The position numbers and the translations under genes were made by a program. DNA of 64,000 nt from assembly GCF_019931675.1 (NCBI RefSeq), contig NZ_CP082922.1:3301001-3365000 (forward strand), read 5' to 3'. Source of the DNA: Nocardioides rotundus (GTDB lineage: Bacteria > Actinomycetota > Actinomycetes > Propionibacteriales > Nocardioidaceae). The notes beneath the pieces were generated by a model. The model saw only the letters and a list, made by a program, of their open reading frames with translations. It did no database searches and had not been told where the DNA came from. How positions within the stretch are numbered: position 1 is the stretch's first letter; each line of letters begins with the position of its first letter. This document shows positions 54,073 through 62,727 of the stretch, piece by piece.

Positions 54073-55350
54073 TCACGGCTTTCCCGCCTCGTAATGGGCC
54101 GCGACCCTCTCGGCGGGCAGCACGCGGTCATAGATCGCGACGTCGTCCAGCAGCCCGTCCAGCGCGGTGTTGGCGGGCGCGGCCTGCCAGCCGCCGAGGT
54201 TGTCGCGCCCGATCCGCCAGAAGCCCTCGAAGCCCTGCGGCGGACCGGTGCCGCTGGCCACCTTCACTCCGTCGATGTAGAGCGTGGTGGTGTTCTGGCC
54301 GTGGGTGCCCACGATGTGGTGCCACTGGCCGTCGTTCACGATCTGCGGGCTGGTCAGCAGCGTGGTGCCCCAGGGCCCCACACCGAAGCGGGCCTTTCCG
54401 TCGGTGCCGATATAGGCGAGCCGGTCATAGGCACCGGAGTAGGCGATCTGCTCGGAGCCCATTCCGATGAGCCGGCCCGTCGCCGTCGACTTCACCCAGA
54501 GCTCGAGGGTGAAGTTCATCGGCTGCGGGACCTCCCTCTTCACCGCGGAGAGATAGCTCTCCGGGTTGCCCATATACAGCGCCGAATAGCTCTCGGGGCG
54601 GTCATTCACCGACCGGATCGAAATTCTGTCACTGATCATCGGGGTGGAGTTCCCACTGCTGTCGAAGGTGGGGTCTCCGGAGTCGCCCCGCAAGAAGATC
54701 CGCGGCCCGTCGGCGAGCACCTCCTCGCGATAGGACGGCGCGGCACGCTCGAAGGAGGCGGTGGTCTCGGTGGTGGCGGAGTACGCCGCCCGGCTGGGCG
54801 TGCCGGCCAGCTCCACGAAGAGCCCGACGACGACCACCGCGACCACCGCGAGCACTCCGACCACGAAGGCCGGCCGTCGCCACGGCACCGGCAGGGGACC
54901 GGGAACCGGGCGGCGCCGGCGGGTCCGCCCGCCGGACGCGGCGGGCTCGGTCACGGGCTCCTCCGGCCCGGCTGGCTGGTCGTCCAGCCGACGGGTCGCA
55001 AGGGAAGCGAGCAGCACCAGACCGTCGTCCTCCTGACGGATCAGTCGGTGCAGGCGCAGCCGGTCGGGGTGGTCCGGGTCGTCGACCAGCAGGATCTGAC
55101 CGACCTTGATCTCGTCGGCGTCGACCGGCTTGGCCGCGACCACGTCGCCGGGGTTGATCAACGGGGACATCGAGCCCGAGGACACCGTCGTCGGCTGCCA
55201 GCCGATCACGGCCGGGAGGACCGCCCACAGTAGAAGGCCCCCCGCCACGGCGATCACCAAGCGGCTCGTCAGCGTCACGATCAGCCGAGCCCAGGTCGTG
55301 GGGGCGACCTGTGTGGGAGCCGGAGGGATCCTGTTCGGGGCGCTGGACAT
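54073..55350 (-). CDS. SipW-type signal peptidase I fused to a LamG domain
   Basis: 425 residues. The first 160 look like an archaeal/SipW-type signal peptidase: helix (about 24-45), catalytic Ser60 in PTTVSSGSMSPLINPGDVV and His101 in DRLRLHRLIRQ. The usual GDxN box (third catalytic residue) is not visible; instead one reads LVLLASLATRRLDD. After the WRRP motif comes a second helix (about 161-182), then AAYSATTETTASFER, which looks like a SipW substrate cleavage context. A laminin-G/concanavalin-A-like domain (about 207-422: FTLELWVKSTATGRLIGMGS, GQWHHIVGTHGQ, LDDVAIYDRVL) ends the protein. It sits 43 bases after a TasA/CalY-like gene, its likely substrate. ATG at 55350 is the start. Confidence 0.7.
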   Translation of the reverse strand: MSSAPNRIPPAPTQVAPTTWARLIVTLTSRLVIAVAGGLLLWAVLPAVIGWQPTTVSSGSMSPLINPGDVVAAKPVDADEIKVGQILLVDDPDHPDRLRLHRLIRQEDDGLVLLASLATRRLDDQPAGPEEPVTEPAASGGRTRRRRPVPGPLPVPWRRPAFVVGVLAVVAVVVVGLFVELAGTPSRAAYSATTETTASFERAAPSYREEVLADGPRIFLRGDSGDPTFDSSGNSTPMISDRISIRSVNDRPESYSALYMGNPESYLSAVKREVPQPMNFTLELWVKSTATGRLIGMGSEQIAYSGAYDRLAYIGTDGKARFGVGPWGTTLLTSPQIVNDGQWHHIVGTHGQNTTTLYIDGVKVASGTGPPQGFEGFWRIGRDNLGGWQAAPANTALDGLLDDVAIYDRVLPAERVAAHYEAGKP

Positions 55351-55393
55351 CGGTGTCGAACTCCGTGGCGGGGGGCAGTCGGGGGGGGTCGGG

Positions 55394-55966
55394 TCAGCTG
55401 TTCTGGGCCTCCCAGACGAAGTTGGTGGCCGCGGTGCCGCCCTGGGAGTCGTTGGTGACGCCGGCGTTGAGGGTGTAGGTGACCGTGTAGGCCTTGGACT
55501 CCCCCGGCTGCCCGGCGGTCTGCCACGTGCTGACGCCGGTGTTGAAGCCCTGGGCGGAGCCGGTGAACTCGGCCAGGGTGCCCGCGAAGACGGAGGTCTT
55601 CGCCTCCGCGTCGCAGCTGGCGGACTCGTCGATCTTCAGGTCGATCTGGGCGTCCAGGCCCTTGGTGGCGCTGGCGCCGGTGGCGTAGAGGCGGACGTCG
55701 GCGGGAAGGGTGCCGTGCGAGGTGACGGTCAGGCACTTGGTGCCGGTCTGGCCGGGCTTGAGGTCGGTGACCTGGAACATGGCCTGGCCGTTGTCGTCGT
55801 CGGTCAGGTTCACGGTGCCGGCCGCCCACGAGTTGCCGTCGTTGCTGGTCTTGGAGCTGAAGGCGGCGTACGACGCCTGACCGACGACCAGACCGCTGAT
55901 GATCATCGCGGTGGGGAGGACGGCGATCTTGGCGACGCGGGTGGTGCGGCTGCTCGGCTGCTTCAT
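55394..55966 (-). CDS. TasA/CalY-like (SipW-dependent) surface protein
   Basis: 190 residues. Long N-terminal signal with helix VLPTAMIISGLVVGQASYA then AFSSKTSNDGNSWAAGTV. This is the SipW-dependent pattern (cleavage around A-AF, followed by a N/T/S-rich start). The mature part is beta-rich (MFQVTDLKPGQTGTKCLTVT and TYTLNAGVTNDSQGG) with two cysteines, of TasA/camelysin length. In Bacillus such proteins form biofilm fibres; here only the family likeness is seen. Start ATG 55966 with GAAGGA upstream. The peptidase-LamG gene follows. Confidence 0.75.
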   Translation of the reverse strand: MKQPSSRTTRVAKIAVLPTAMIISGLVVGQASYAAFSSKTSNDGNSWAAGTVNLTDDDNGQAMFQVTDLKPGQTGTKCLTVTSHGTLPADVRLYATGASATKGLDAQIDLKIDESASCDAEAKTSVFAGTLAEFTGSAQGFNTGVSTWQTAGQPGESKAYTVTYTLNAGVTNDSQGGTAATNFVWEAQNS

Positions 55967-56036
55967 CAAGAGGTTCCTTCGGGGTGCGGTGGTGAGCGGG
56001 TCAGGAGGTCGGCTCGGGGGTTTCCCTGTCGACACA

Positions 56037-56094
56037 AGTAACTTTAGATCCAAGATATCTCGGTTCGCAAGATAGTTGGGCAAAGAAGTTACTC
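56037..56094. promoter_or_regulatory. AT-rich control region upstream of the TasA-like gene with MarR-like box
   Basis: CTTTAGATCCAAGATA (56042-56057) is, on the minus strand, TATCTTGGATCTAAAG. It matches the box at the marR promoter (56781-56796) at 13 of 16 positions. An outer inverted repeat AGTAACTT/AAGTTACT (56037-56044 and 56087-56094) brackets it. This region is unusually AT-rich for the window. It probably holds the promoter and the operator of the TasA-like operon. Confidence 0.5.
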
Positions 56095-56208
56095 CGTTCA
56101 GGCGTGATCTGCGTCACAGCAGGTCGAAGAGCCGACACCCGGGCATGCCGAGTACGGCGGACCTGGGAAGGTCCGCCGGCGAGGGGCCCGCTGGGGGCCG
56201 GTCCGCGG

Positions 56209-56718
56209 TTAGCGCGCGGCGGGCGTGAGCGCCAGGGTGAAGCGGTCGAAGAACTCCTGGACGACCGAGAGGTCGGCCCCCTCGGGCCAGTCGTCCAGGG
56301 CGACCAGGATCGCGGTGGTGTAGTACTCCACGATCCGCCGTCGGGCCGCCCGGCCCTCCGCGGTGAGGCTCAGCAGGATGCTGCGCCGGTCCCGGGGGTT
56401 GGGCTGGCGCTCGACCAGGCCGGCCGACACCATCCCGTCGATCAGGCCGGTCACCGATCCGGTGGTCATCGCGAGCGCCGCGGCCACCGCCTTGGGCGTG
56501 GTCTCCCCCGCGGCCCCGATCACGCCGAGCGCGCTCACCTTGTGCGTGCTGATCCCCAGCTCCTGGGCCAGCGCGGCGCGCATCAGGTCACCGGCCGCGT
56601 GCAGGCGCCCGAGGCCGTCGAGCAGCCCGGCCACCTCCGGCGTGACCCGACCCCCGGCGTCGGCGGCGATCGCGCGCGAGACCTCGGAGGCGGAGTCGGA
56701 GGCGGGGGACGTGCTCAT
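56209..56718 (-). CDS. MarR family transcriptional regulator
   Basis: 169 residues. Winged helix: DLMRAALAQELGISTHKVSA, LGVIGAAGETTPKAVAAALA and MTTGSVTGLIDGMVSAGLVE, with the wing RQPNPRDRRSILLSLTAEGR. The C-terminal helix (VVQEFFDRFTLAL) forms the dimer. It is upstream of the TasA-like gene in the same direction. The box TATCTTAGATATCAAG lies 63 bases before its ATG, and a variant lies ahead of the TasA-like gene, so it probably regulates both. Effector unknown. Confidence 0.88.
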   Translation of the reverse strand: MSTSPASDSASEVSRAIAADAGGRVTPEVAGLLDGLGRLHAAGDLMRAALAQELGISTHKVSALGVIGAAGETTPKAVAAALAMTTGSVTGLIDGMVSAGLVERQPNPRDRRSILLSLTAEGRAARRRIVEYYTTAILVALDDWPEGADLSVVQEFFDRFTLALTPAAR

Positions 56719-56780
56719 CGGACGGGCTCCTCACGGGGGGGCGGCGCGGGCTGCGCCGGGAAGACATCTCGGAGTCAGGG

Positions 56781-56796
56781 TATCTTAGATATCAAG
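56781..56796. promoter_or_regulatory. MarR-type operator candidate upstream of marR
   Basis: TATCTTAGATATCAAG, a near-palindrome centred on GATATC, typical of MarR-family sites. It overlaps the coaX stop (56792-56794) and lies 63 bases before the marR ATG. A related box is at 56042-56057. Confidence 0.55.
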
Positions 56797-57577
56797 CAAT
56801 ACCTGGCTCGTTGCGCTCGAACACCGACGCGAGTCCCCGCAGGGTCAGGTCGGGGTCGTGCTGGGTGAGGCGCGCGCACTCCCCCACGACCAGTGGGGCG
56901 AGGTGACCGGTCGCGACCACCTCCACCTCGTCCGGGTCCGCCCCCAGCTCGGCGACCATCCGGTCCACCAGGCCGTCCACCTGCGCGGCGACCCCGAACA
57001 GCAGGCCCGACTGCAGCGCCTCGACGGTGTTCGTGGCGATCACCGAGCGGGGCCGCAGCAGCTCGACCTTGCGCAGCTGCGCGCCGCGCCTGCCCAGCGC
57101 CTCCAGCGCCAGGTCCATGCCGGGGGCGATCGCGCCGCCGACGTAGCGGTCCTGGCCGTCGAGCACGTCGAACGTCGTGGCGGTCGCTCCGAAGTCGACC
57201 ACGATGGCGGGCCCGCCGTACCTCTCCTTGGCCGCCAGCGCGTTGACGATCCGGTCCGCTCCCACCTCGCGCGGGTTGTCGGTCCGGACCGCGACGCCGG
57301 TACGGACACCGGGCTCGACCACGACGGCCCCCAGGCCGGGGAAGTGCGTGGCGAGCATCTCCCGCCACTCGTGCAGCACCGCCGGCACGGTCGAGCAGAC
57401 CGCGACGCCGACCGGCTCCTCCGGCTGCTCGGCCAGCAGCCCGCGGACCACGACCGCCCACTCGTCGGAGGTACGCCGCTCGTCGGTGCTCACCCGCCAC
57501 CGCGCGACGACCTCGCCCTCGTCGAGCAGAGCCAGGGTGGTGTGCGCGTTGCCGATGTCGGCGGCCAGCACACTCAT
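56792..57577 (-). CDS. coaX: type III pantothenate kinase (CoaX)
   Basis: 261 residues. Phosphorylates pantothenate in CoA synthesis. ASKHA motifs: VLAADIGNAHTTLALLDEGE, VGADRIVNALAAKERYGGPA, IVVDFGATATTFDVLDG and GGAIAPGMDLALEALGRRGA. The ATG at 57577 overlaps the nadC stop (ATGA). End of the nadB-nadC-coaX operon. Confidence 0.95.
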   Translation of the reverse strand: MSVLAADIGNAHTTLALLDEGEVVARWRVSTDERRTSDEWAVVVRGLLAEQPEEPVGVAVCSTVPAVLHEWREMLATHFPGLGAVVVEPGVRTGVAVRTDNPREVGADRIVNALAAKERYGGPAIVVDFGATATTFDVLDGQDRYVGGAIAPGMDLALEALGRRGAQLRKVELLRPRSVIATNTVEALQSGLLFGVAAQVDGLVDRMVAELGADPDEVEVVATGHLAPLVVGECARLTQHDPDLTLRGLASVFERNEPGIA

Positions 57578-58479
57578 GCGTCGTCGTCCACCAGGTCGAA
57601 GCCGAGGTCGAAGACCGTGACCGAATGGGTGAGGGCGCCGACGGAGATGACGTCGACCCCGGTCTCGCCGACGGCGCGGGCCCGCTCCAGGGTGAGCCCG
57701 CCGGAGGCCTCCAGGGTCGCCCGCCCGGCGGTGAGCCGGACCGCCTCGCGCAACGTGTCGTCGTCCATGTTGTCGAGCAGGATCCGGTCGCAGCCCGCCT
57801 CGAGCAGCGCGGTCAGCTGGTCCAGGCGGGTCACCTCCACCTCGACGGGCAGGTCGGGGTAGGTCGCGCGCACCGCCTCGTAGGCGGGCACGACGCCGCC
57901 CGCGGCGATCACGTGGTTGTCCTTGACCAGGGCCATGTCGGAGAGGGAGAAGCGGTGGTTGACCCCGCCGCCGCAGCGCACGGCGTACTTCTGCAGGGAG
58001 CGCAGGCCCGGCAGCGTCTTGCGGGTGTCGAGCACCCGCGCGCCCGTGCCCTCAAGCGCGTCCACCCAGCGCGCGGTGGCGGTGGCCACGCCCGAGAGGT
58101 GGCAGGCGAGGTTGAGGGCGGTCCGCTCGGCCAGCAGCAGCCCGCGCGTGGGTCCGGCGACGTGCATGACCTCCTGCCCCGTCTCGACCCGGGTGCCGTC
58201 GGGGACCCGGCCGGTGATCTCGACGTCGTCACCCAGCACCGTGTGGAAGACCAGGGCCGCGATGCCCAGGCCGGCGACCACGCCGGGCTCGCGGGCGACG
58301 AACCCGCCGCTGGCGCGGGCGTCGGCGCGGATGGTCGCCACCGAGGTGGTGTCGACGCCGTCACCGGGCAGGTCCTCCTCCAGCGCGGCGGCGACCAGAG
58401 CGGCGATCTCGACGGGGTCCAGCCCGGCGGCACGCAGCTCCTCGGCCAGGCCCGCCGGGACGTCGGGATGGGTGCTCAC
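57574..58479 (-). CDS. nadC: nicotinate-nucleotide diphosphorylase (NadC)
   Basis: 301 residues, turns quinolinate and PRPP into NaMN. Motifs: LEEDLPGDGVDTTS, GLLLAERTALNLACHLSGVA, GARVLDTRKTLPGLRSLQKY, AVRCGGGVNHRFSLSDMALV and ILLDNMDDDTLREAV. The GTG at 58479 overlaps the nadB stop (GTGA). Confidence 0.95.
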   Translation of the reverse strand: MSTHPDVPAGLAEELRAAGLDPVEIAALVAAALEEDLPGDGVDTTSVATIRADARASGGFVAREPGVVAGLGIAALVFHTVLGDDVEITGRVPDGTRVETGQEVMHVAGPTRGLLLAERTALNLACHLSGVATATARWVDALEGTGARVLDTRKTLPGLRSLQKYAVRCGGGVNHRFSLSDMALVKDNHVIAAGGVVPAYEAVRATYPDLPVEVEVTRLDQLTALLEAGCDRILLDNMDDDTLREAVRLTAGRATLEASGGLTLERARAVGETGVDVISVGALTHSVTVFDLGFDLVDDDA

Positions 58480-60149
58480 CGATCCTCCTTCACGTCGGTC
58501 GCCGCCGCAGGCCGGAAGAGTACGGCGAACCCGCCACCGTCCGCCCACAGGTCGAAGTGGCCTGCGAACCGGTCGTCGTCGCGGTCGGGGAAGTCCTCCC
58601 GCCAGTGCGAGCCCCGCGTCTCCTCCCGCTCGAGGGCGGGGCGGGTCAGGGCGCTGCTGACGGTGAGCACGTTGGTCGCCTCCCAGGCGGCGGTGTCCGG
58701 GGTCCGGCTGGCCCGGGCGGCCGCGACCTCCGCGAGCCGCTTCGACGCGGCGGCCAGGCCCGCGGCGTCGCGCAGCACGCCCACCTCCGCGGTCATCGTC
58801 TCCTGCACGACCCGCAGCGCGTCCCCGTCCACCAGACCCTCCGGGCGGTCGTCGGCGACCGGGTCGCCCCACGCGCGCAGCTCACCGGGCAGCACCTCGG
58901 CGATCCGGCGGGAGAAGACCAGGCCCTCCAGCAGCGAGTTGGACGCGAGCCGGTTGGCGCCGTGCACACCCGAGCAGGCCACCTCGCCGGTCGCGTAGAG
59001 GCCCGCGATGGAGGTGCGCCCGGACAGGTCGGTGGCCACGCCGCCGGAGGCGTAGTGCTGCGCCGGCGCGACCGGGATCAGGTCGGTGGCCGGGTCCACC
59101 CCGTGGGCCCGGCAGCTGGCCAGGATCGTGGGGAACCGGCGCTCCCAGAAGGCGGCACCCAGCTGCCGCGCGTCCAGCCACATGTGCGGCCGGCCGCTCT
59201 CCAGCATCCGCCGGGTGATCGCTTTGGCCACGACGTCGCGAGGGGCCAGGTCGGCAAGCTCGTGGACCCCCTGCATGAAGCGGTTCCCCTCGAAGTCCAC
59301 CAGGAAGGCGCCCTCGCCGCGCACCGCCTCGGAGATGAGCGGCTGCTGGCCGCGGGAGTCTGGGCCGAGATACATCACCGTGGGGTGGAACTGCACGAAC
59401 TCCAGGTCGCGCAGCACCGCCCCGGCCCGCAGGGCGAGGGCCATCCCGTCGCCGGTACTGACCGCCGGGTTGGTGGTCTGGCTGAACACCTGGCCCAAGC
59501 CCCCGCTGGCCAGGACGAGCGCGCGGCAGTGGACCGCGCCCACCCCGTCGCGCTGGCCCTCCCCCATCACGTGCAGGGTGACGCCGGCGACGCCGCCGGA
59601 GGCGTCCCGCTGCAGGTCCAGGGCGAGGGCGTGCTGGATCACCTCGATCGCCGGGTTCTGCTCCACCGCGGCGATCAGGGCGCGCTGGATCTCCGCGCCG
59701 GTGGCGTCCCCGCCGGCGTGCGCGATCCGGTCGCGGTGGTGGCCGCCCTCGCGGGTCAGGCTGAGCTGCCCGTCGCGGAGGTCGAAGCGGGTGCCGAGGT
59801 CGATCAGCTCCCGGACGGCCGCCGGCCCCTCGGTCACGAGCACCCGCACGGCCTCTCGGTCGCATGCGCCGGCTCCGGCCACCAGGGTGTCCCACTCGTG
59901 CTGCTCGGGGGTGTCGCCGGGGCCGAGCGCGGCCGCGATCCCGCCCTGGGCCCACTGGGTCGACCCGGCGTTGAGCACGTCCTTGGTGACGACGAGCAGC
60001 CGCAGCGACGGATCCTCGGCGTGGATCCGCAGGGCGGCGCTGAGGCCGGCGATGCCCGAGCCCACGACGACGACGTCGGCGCGCGTGCTCCAGCCGGGCT
60101 CGGGCGCGCTCAGTCGCATCGGCAGGGCCGGCATCGGCGCGTCGGACAT
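58476..60149 (-). CDS. nadB: L-aspartate oxidase (NadB)
   Basis: 557 residues. FAD enzyme oxidising L-aspartate to iminoaspartate. FAD motif ADVVVVGSGIAGLSAALRIH, substrate-side GGHHRDRIAHAGGDATGAEI, QFHPTVMYLG, and the C-terminal GVHGANRLASNSLLEGLVFS. No quinolinate synthase (nadA) is next to it in the window; it must be elsewhere. ATG 60149 follows TAGCCT by six bases, so its mRNA is probably leaderless. Confidence 0.95.
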   Translation of the reverse strand: MSDAPMPALPMRLSAPEPGWSTRADVVVVGSGIAGLSAALRIHAEDPSLRLLVVTKDVLNAGSTQWAQGGIAAALGPGDTPEQHEWDTLVAGAGACDREAVRVLVTEGPAAVRELIDLGTRFDLRDGQLSLTREGGHHRDRIAHAGGDATGAEIQRALIAAVEQNPAIEVIQHALALDLQRDASGGVAGVTLHVMGEGQRDGVGAVHCRALVLASGGLGQVFSQTTNPAVSTGDGMALALRAGAVLRDLEFVQFHPTVMYLGPDSRGQQPLISEAVRGEGAFLVDFEGNRFMQGVHELADLAPRDVVAKAITRRMLESGRPHMWLDARQLGAAFWERRFPTILASCRAHGVDPATDLIPVAPAQHYASGGVATDLSGRTSIAGLYATGEVACSGVHGANRLASNSLLEGLVFSRRIAEVLPGELRAWGDPVADDRPEGLVDGDALRVVQETMTAEVGVLRDAAGLAAASKRLAEVAAARASRTPDTAAWEATNVLTVSSALTRPALEREETRGSHWREDFPDRDDDRFAGHFDLWADGGGFAVLFRPAAATDVKEDR

Positions 60150-60151
60150 GG

Positions 60152-60170
60152 CGGGAGGCTACCGCTCCCG
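60152..60170 (-). terminator. hairpin after panD overlapping the nadB promoter
   Basis: Stem CGGGAG/CTCCCG with a seven-base loop, starting just past the panD stop. The loop and left arm contain the minus-strand TAGCCT (60156-60161) that is the -10 box for nadB, six bases before its ATG. One short segment thus ends one operon and starts the next. Confidence 0.5.
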
Positions 60171-60584
60171 TCAGCCCACGAGGTCGCCGCGCCGGAGCAG
60201 GGGGTCGCCGTACGTCTCCGCCGGGTCGCCGCCCGCGCCGACCATCCGGTTGTCGGCGTCGACGAAGACCACGCGCGGCTCGAAGTCCCGCGCCTCGGCG
60301 GTCTCCATCTGCCCGTAGGCGATGAGGATGACGCAGTCGCCGGGGTGCACGAGGTGGGCGGCGGCGCCGTTGATGCCGAGGACGCCGGAGCCGCGCTCGC
60401 CGGCGATCGTGTAGGTCTCCAGACGGGCGCCGTTGGTGACGTCGACGATGTGCACGAGCTCGCCGGGGAGCAGGTCGGCCGCGTCGAGCAGGTCCTCGTC
60501 GACGGTGACCGACCCGACGTAGTGCAGGTCGGCCTGCGTCACGGTGGCGCGGTGGATCTTGCTCTTCATCATGGTGCGCAGCAC
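60171..60584 (-). CDS. panD: aspartate 1-decarboxylase (PanD)
   Basis: 137 residues. Pyruvoyl enzyme that makes beta-alanine. [24 protein letters not shown] start with GTG as first codon at 60584; the self-cleavage site is HYVGSVT between Gly24 and Ser25. C-terminal part [22 protein letters not shown] upstream. Between panC and nadB. Confidence 0.95.
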   Translation of the reverse strand: MLRTMMKSKIHRATVTQADLHYVGSVTVDEDLLDAADLLPGELVHIVDVTNGARLETYTIAGERGSGVLGINGAAAHLVHPGDCVILIAYGQMETAEARDFEPRVVFVDADNRMVGAGGDPAETYGDPLLRRGDLVG

Positions 60585-60597
60585 GGTGCTGCTCCTC

Positions 60598-61533
60598 TCA
60601 GTCTGCGGTGCGGGCGCCGACCGGCGTCCCACCCGTGTGGGAGTACGACGACCCGCGGGGTCCGAGGGTCAGGGCGGCGTTGTCGATCAGCCGGGTCGTC
60701 CCGATCGTGGCCGCGACCAGGATCCGCGCGGACGTCCCCGGCCCCACGTCCTCGGGCAGCGGGCCCAGGGCGGGGTCGGTGACGACGAGGTAGTCGGTGA
60801 CCACGCGGGGCTCGGCGTGCAGCACGGCCCGGGCGGCGGCCTCCGCATCCTCGGCCGTCCCGGCTCGCTCGGCAGCGGCCGTGAGCGCGCGGCTCAGGGC
60901 GACCGCCGCCTCCCGCTCCTCGGGGTCGAGGTAGCGGTTGCGGCTGGACAGCGCCAGCCCGTCGGGCTCGCGCAGGGTGGGGGCGCCGACGATCTCGACG
61001 CCCAGGCACAGGTCGTCGACCAGCCGCCGCACCAAGGTGAGCTGCTGGTAGTCCTTCTGGCCGAACACCGCGACGTCGGGGCGCACCAGCCCGAGCAGCT
61101 TGGTGACCACGGTGAGCACGCCGCGGAAGTGGCCGGGGCGGGTCCGACCCTCCAGGACCTCGCCGAGCGGTCCGGGGTCCACGGTGACCTGCGGCTCGAC
61201 CATGGTCTCGCCGCTGCCGGGATAGACGTCGGCGACCTCCGGGGCGTAGACCACGTCCACGCCCTCCCGGGCGGACAGCTCCAGGTCGGCGGGCATGGTG
61301 CGGGGGTAGCGGTCCAGGTCCTCGCCCGGACCGAACTGCAGCGGGTTGACGAAGACCGAGACCACGACGGGGCCGTCCCCGACGTGCTCGCGCGCGACCC
61401 GCATCAGGCTGGCATGCCCCTCGTGCAGGGCGCCCATGGTCGGGACGAGTCCGATCCGCCTGCCCTCCCGGCGGGACTCCTCGAGCAGCGCGGCCACCTC
61501 GGCCCGGGTCCGGACCAGCACCGGGGCGCTCAC
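60598..61533 (-). CDS. panC: pantothenate synthetase (PanC)
   Basis: 311 residues. Joins pantoate to beta-alanine using ATP. Motifs: [20 protein letters not shown] (HEGH), [40 protein letters not shown] and [20 protein letters not shown] 61533 overlaps the DUF2520 stop (GTGA). Coupled to panD 13 bases on. Confidence 0.95.
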   Translation of the reverse strand: MSAPVLVRTRAEVAALLEESRREGRRIGLVPTMGALHEGHASLMRVAREHVGDGPVVVSVFVNPLQFGPGEDLDRYPRTMPADLELSAREGVDVVYAPEVADVYPGSGETMVEPQVTVDPGPLGEVLEGRTRPGHFRGVLTVVTKLLGLVRPDVAVFGQKDYQQLTLVRRLVDDLCLGVEIVGAPTLREPDGLALSSRNRYLDPEEREAAVALSRALTAAAERAGTAEDAEAAARAVLHAEPRVVTDYLVVTDPALGPLPEDVGPGTSARILVAATIGTTRLIDNAALTLGPRGSSYSHTGGTPVGARTAD

Positions 61534-62474
61534 CGCTCCACCCCCGTCGCCGTCGTGCCGGCCCGGTCGGCCACCGCCCGGTCGAGCACGCGGCTGATCG
61601 CGGCGGCCCTGATCGGCAGCACGCGGCCGTCCAGGACCGCCCGGTCCAGGGTGGCCCGGGCGAGCGAGACGTAGGAGAGCAGCGCCTGCGGTGCCGCGGT
61701 CGCGATCTCGTCGAGGTGGTCGCGCACGGTGCGGACGTCGCCGCGGACGATCGGCCCGGTCAGGGCGTCGTCGCCGTGCGCCAGCGCGTTGTCCAGCGCC
61801 GCCGTGAGCAGCGGGCGCAGGGTCGCGGCCGCCGTACCCGACGAGCCGTCCGTGGCCGCGGCGACCATCTCCATCGCCTCGCTGACCAGCGTGACCAGGT
61901 GGTTGGCGCCGTGCGCGAGCCCGGCGTGGTAGAGCGCACGCCGGTCCTCGGCCACCCACATCGGGGTGCCGCCGAGGTCGGCCACGAGCGACTCCGCGAC
62001 CGCGCGCTCGCCCGCCTCCGCGGTGAGGCCAACGACGCAGCCGGCCAGGCGCGGCAGGTCGCGGTCGGTCCCGGAGAAGGTCATCGCCGGGTGCAGCGCG
62101 ACGCACCGCGCACCCGCCTCCCGAGCCGGCTCGAGGATCGCCAGGCCGTGCCGGCCGGAGGTGTGCACCACCAGCTGGCCGGGACGGATCGCCCCGGAGG
62201 CGGTGAGCATCGAGGCGACGTTGGCGAGCATGTCGTCGGGGACGGTGAGCAGGAGTACGTCGCACCCGCGGGCCACCTCGCTCGGCTTGCGGACCCCGAC
62301 GCCGGGCAGCAGGGCCGCGGCGCGCGCCCGGGAGGCGTCGGACTCGCCGGAGACGCCGGTGACCCGGTGTCCCGCGGCTCTCAGCGCGGCGGCCAGGACG
62401 GCTCCCACGCGTCCGGCGCCGACGACGCCGATGCTCGTGCGGGCGCGCTCGGGCGCGCGCAGGGGTGCACTCAT
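61530..62474 (-). CDS. Rossmann-like/DUF2520 protein, PanE-like context
   Basis: 314 residues. Rossmann motif [20 protein letters not shown], then [20 protein letters not shown], and the DUF2520 half with [20 protein letters not shown] and [20 protein letters not shown]. It is the first gene of the panC-panD operon and coupled to panC. DUF2520 proteins resemble ketopantoate/6-phosphogluconate dehydrogenases, so it might be the pantoate-forming reductase; not proven. ATG 62474 start with AAAGG upstream. Confidence 0.85.
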   Translation of the reverse strand: MSAPLRAPERARTSIGVVGAGRVGAVLAAALRAAGHRVTGVSGESDASRARAAALLPGVGVRKPSEVARGCDVLLLTVPDDMLANVASMLTASGAIRPGQLVVHTSGRHGLAILEPAREAGARCVALHPAMTFSGTDRDLPRLAGCVVGLTAEAGERAVAESLVADLGGTPMWVAEDRRALYHAGLAHGANHLVTLVSEAMEMVAAATDGSSGTAAATLRPLLTAALDNALAHGDDALTGPIVRGDVRTVRDHLDEIATAAPQALLSYVSLARATLDRAVLDGRVLPIRAAAISRVLDRAVADRAGTTATGVER

Positions 62475-62685
62475 GTGACCGCGAACCTTTCCGTTCCAGT
62501 CCCGCCGACCACTCCCGGGCGGGAGCCGGATCGGGTACCGGACGTTGTGCTCTGGTGTGCTGCCCCCACGGTACGCCGGCCGCGGACCGGCGGCCACGTG
62601 ATGTGCGCTACCCCTCACCCGGTGGGCGGTCAGGACGAGACCGGCGGGCCGGTGCGTGGGGGCCGGAACCCGGGCGCGACGGTGC

Positions 62686-62691
62686 TAGGCT
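62686..62691 (+). promoter_or_regulatory. -10 box of the reductase/sulfoquinovose-synthase gene
   Basis: TAGGCT, 37 bases before the GTG at 62728, so this transcript would have a leader of about 30 bases carrying AAGGAG (62714-62719). The 253-base gap to the divergent DUF2520 gene is otherwise featureless. Confidence 0.4.
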
Positions 62692-62727
62692 CCCGGCGAC
62701 GTGCACAGCAGCCAAGGAGTCGTACGG

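Noticed and set aside
61530..62474. Calling the DUF2520 gene panE
   Set aside because: Context suits ketopantoate reductase, but DUF2520 proteins are only distantly similar and activity is not shown.
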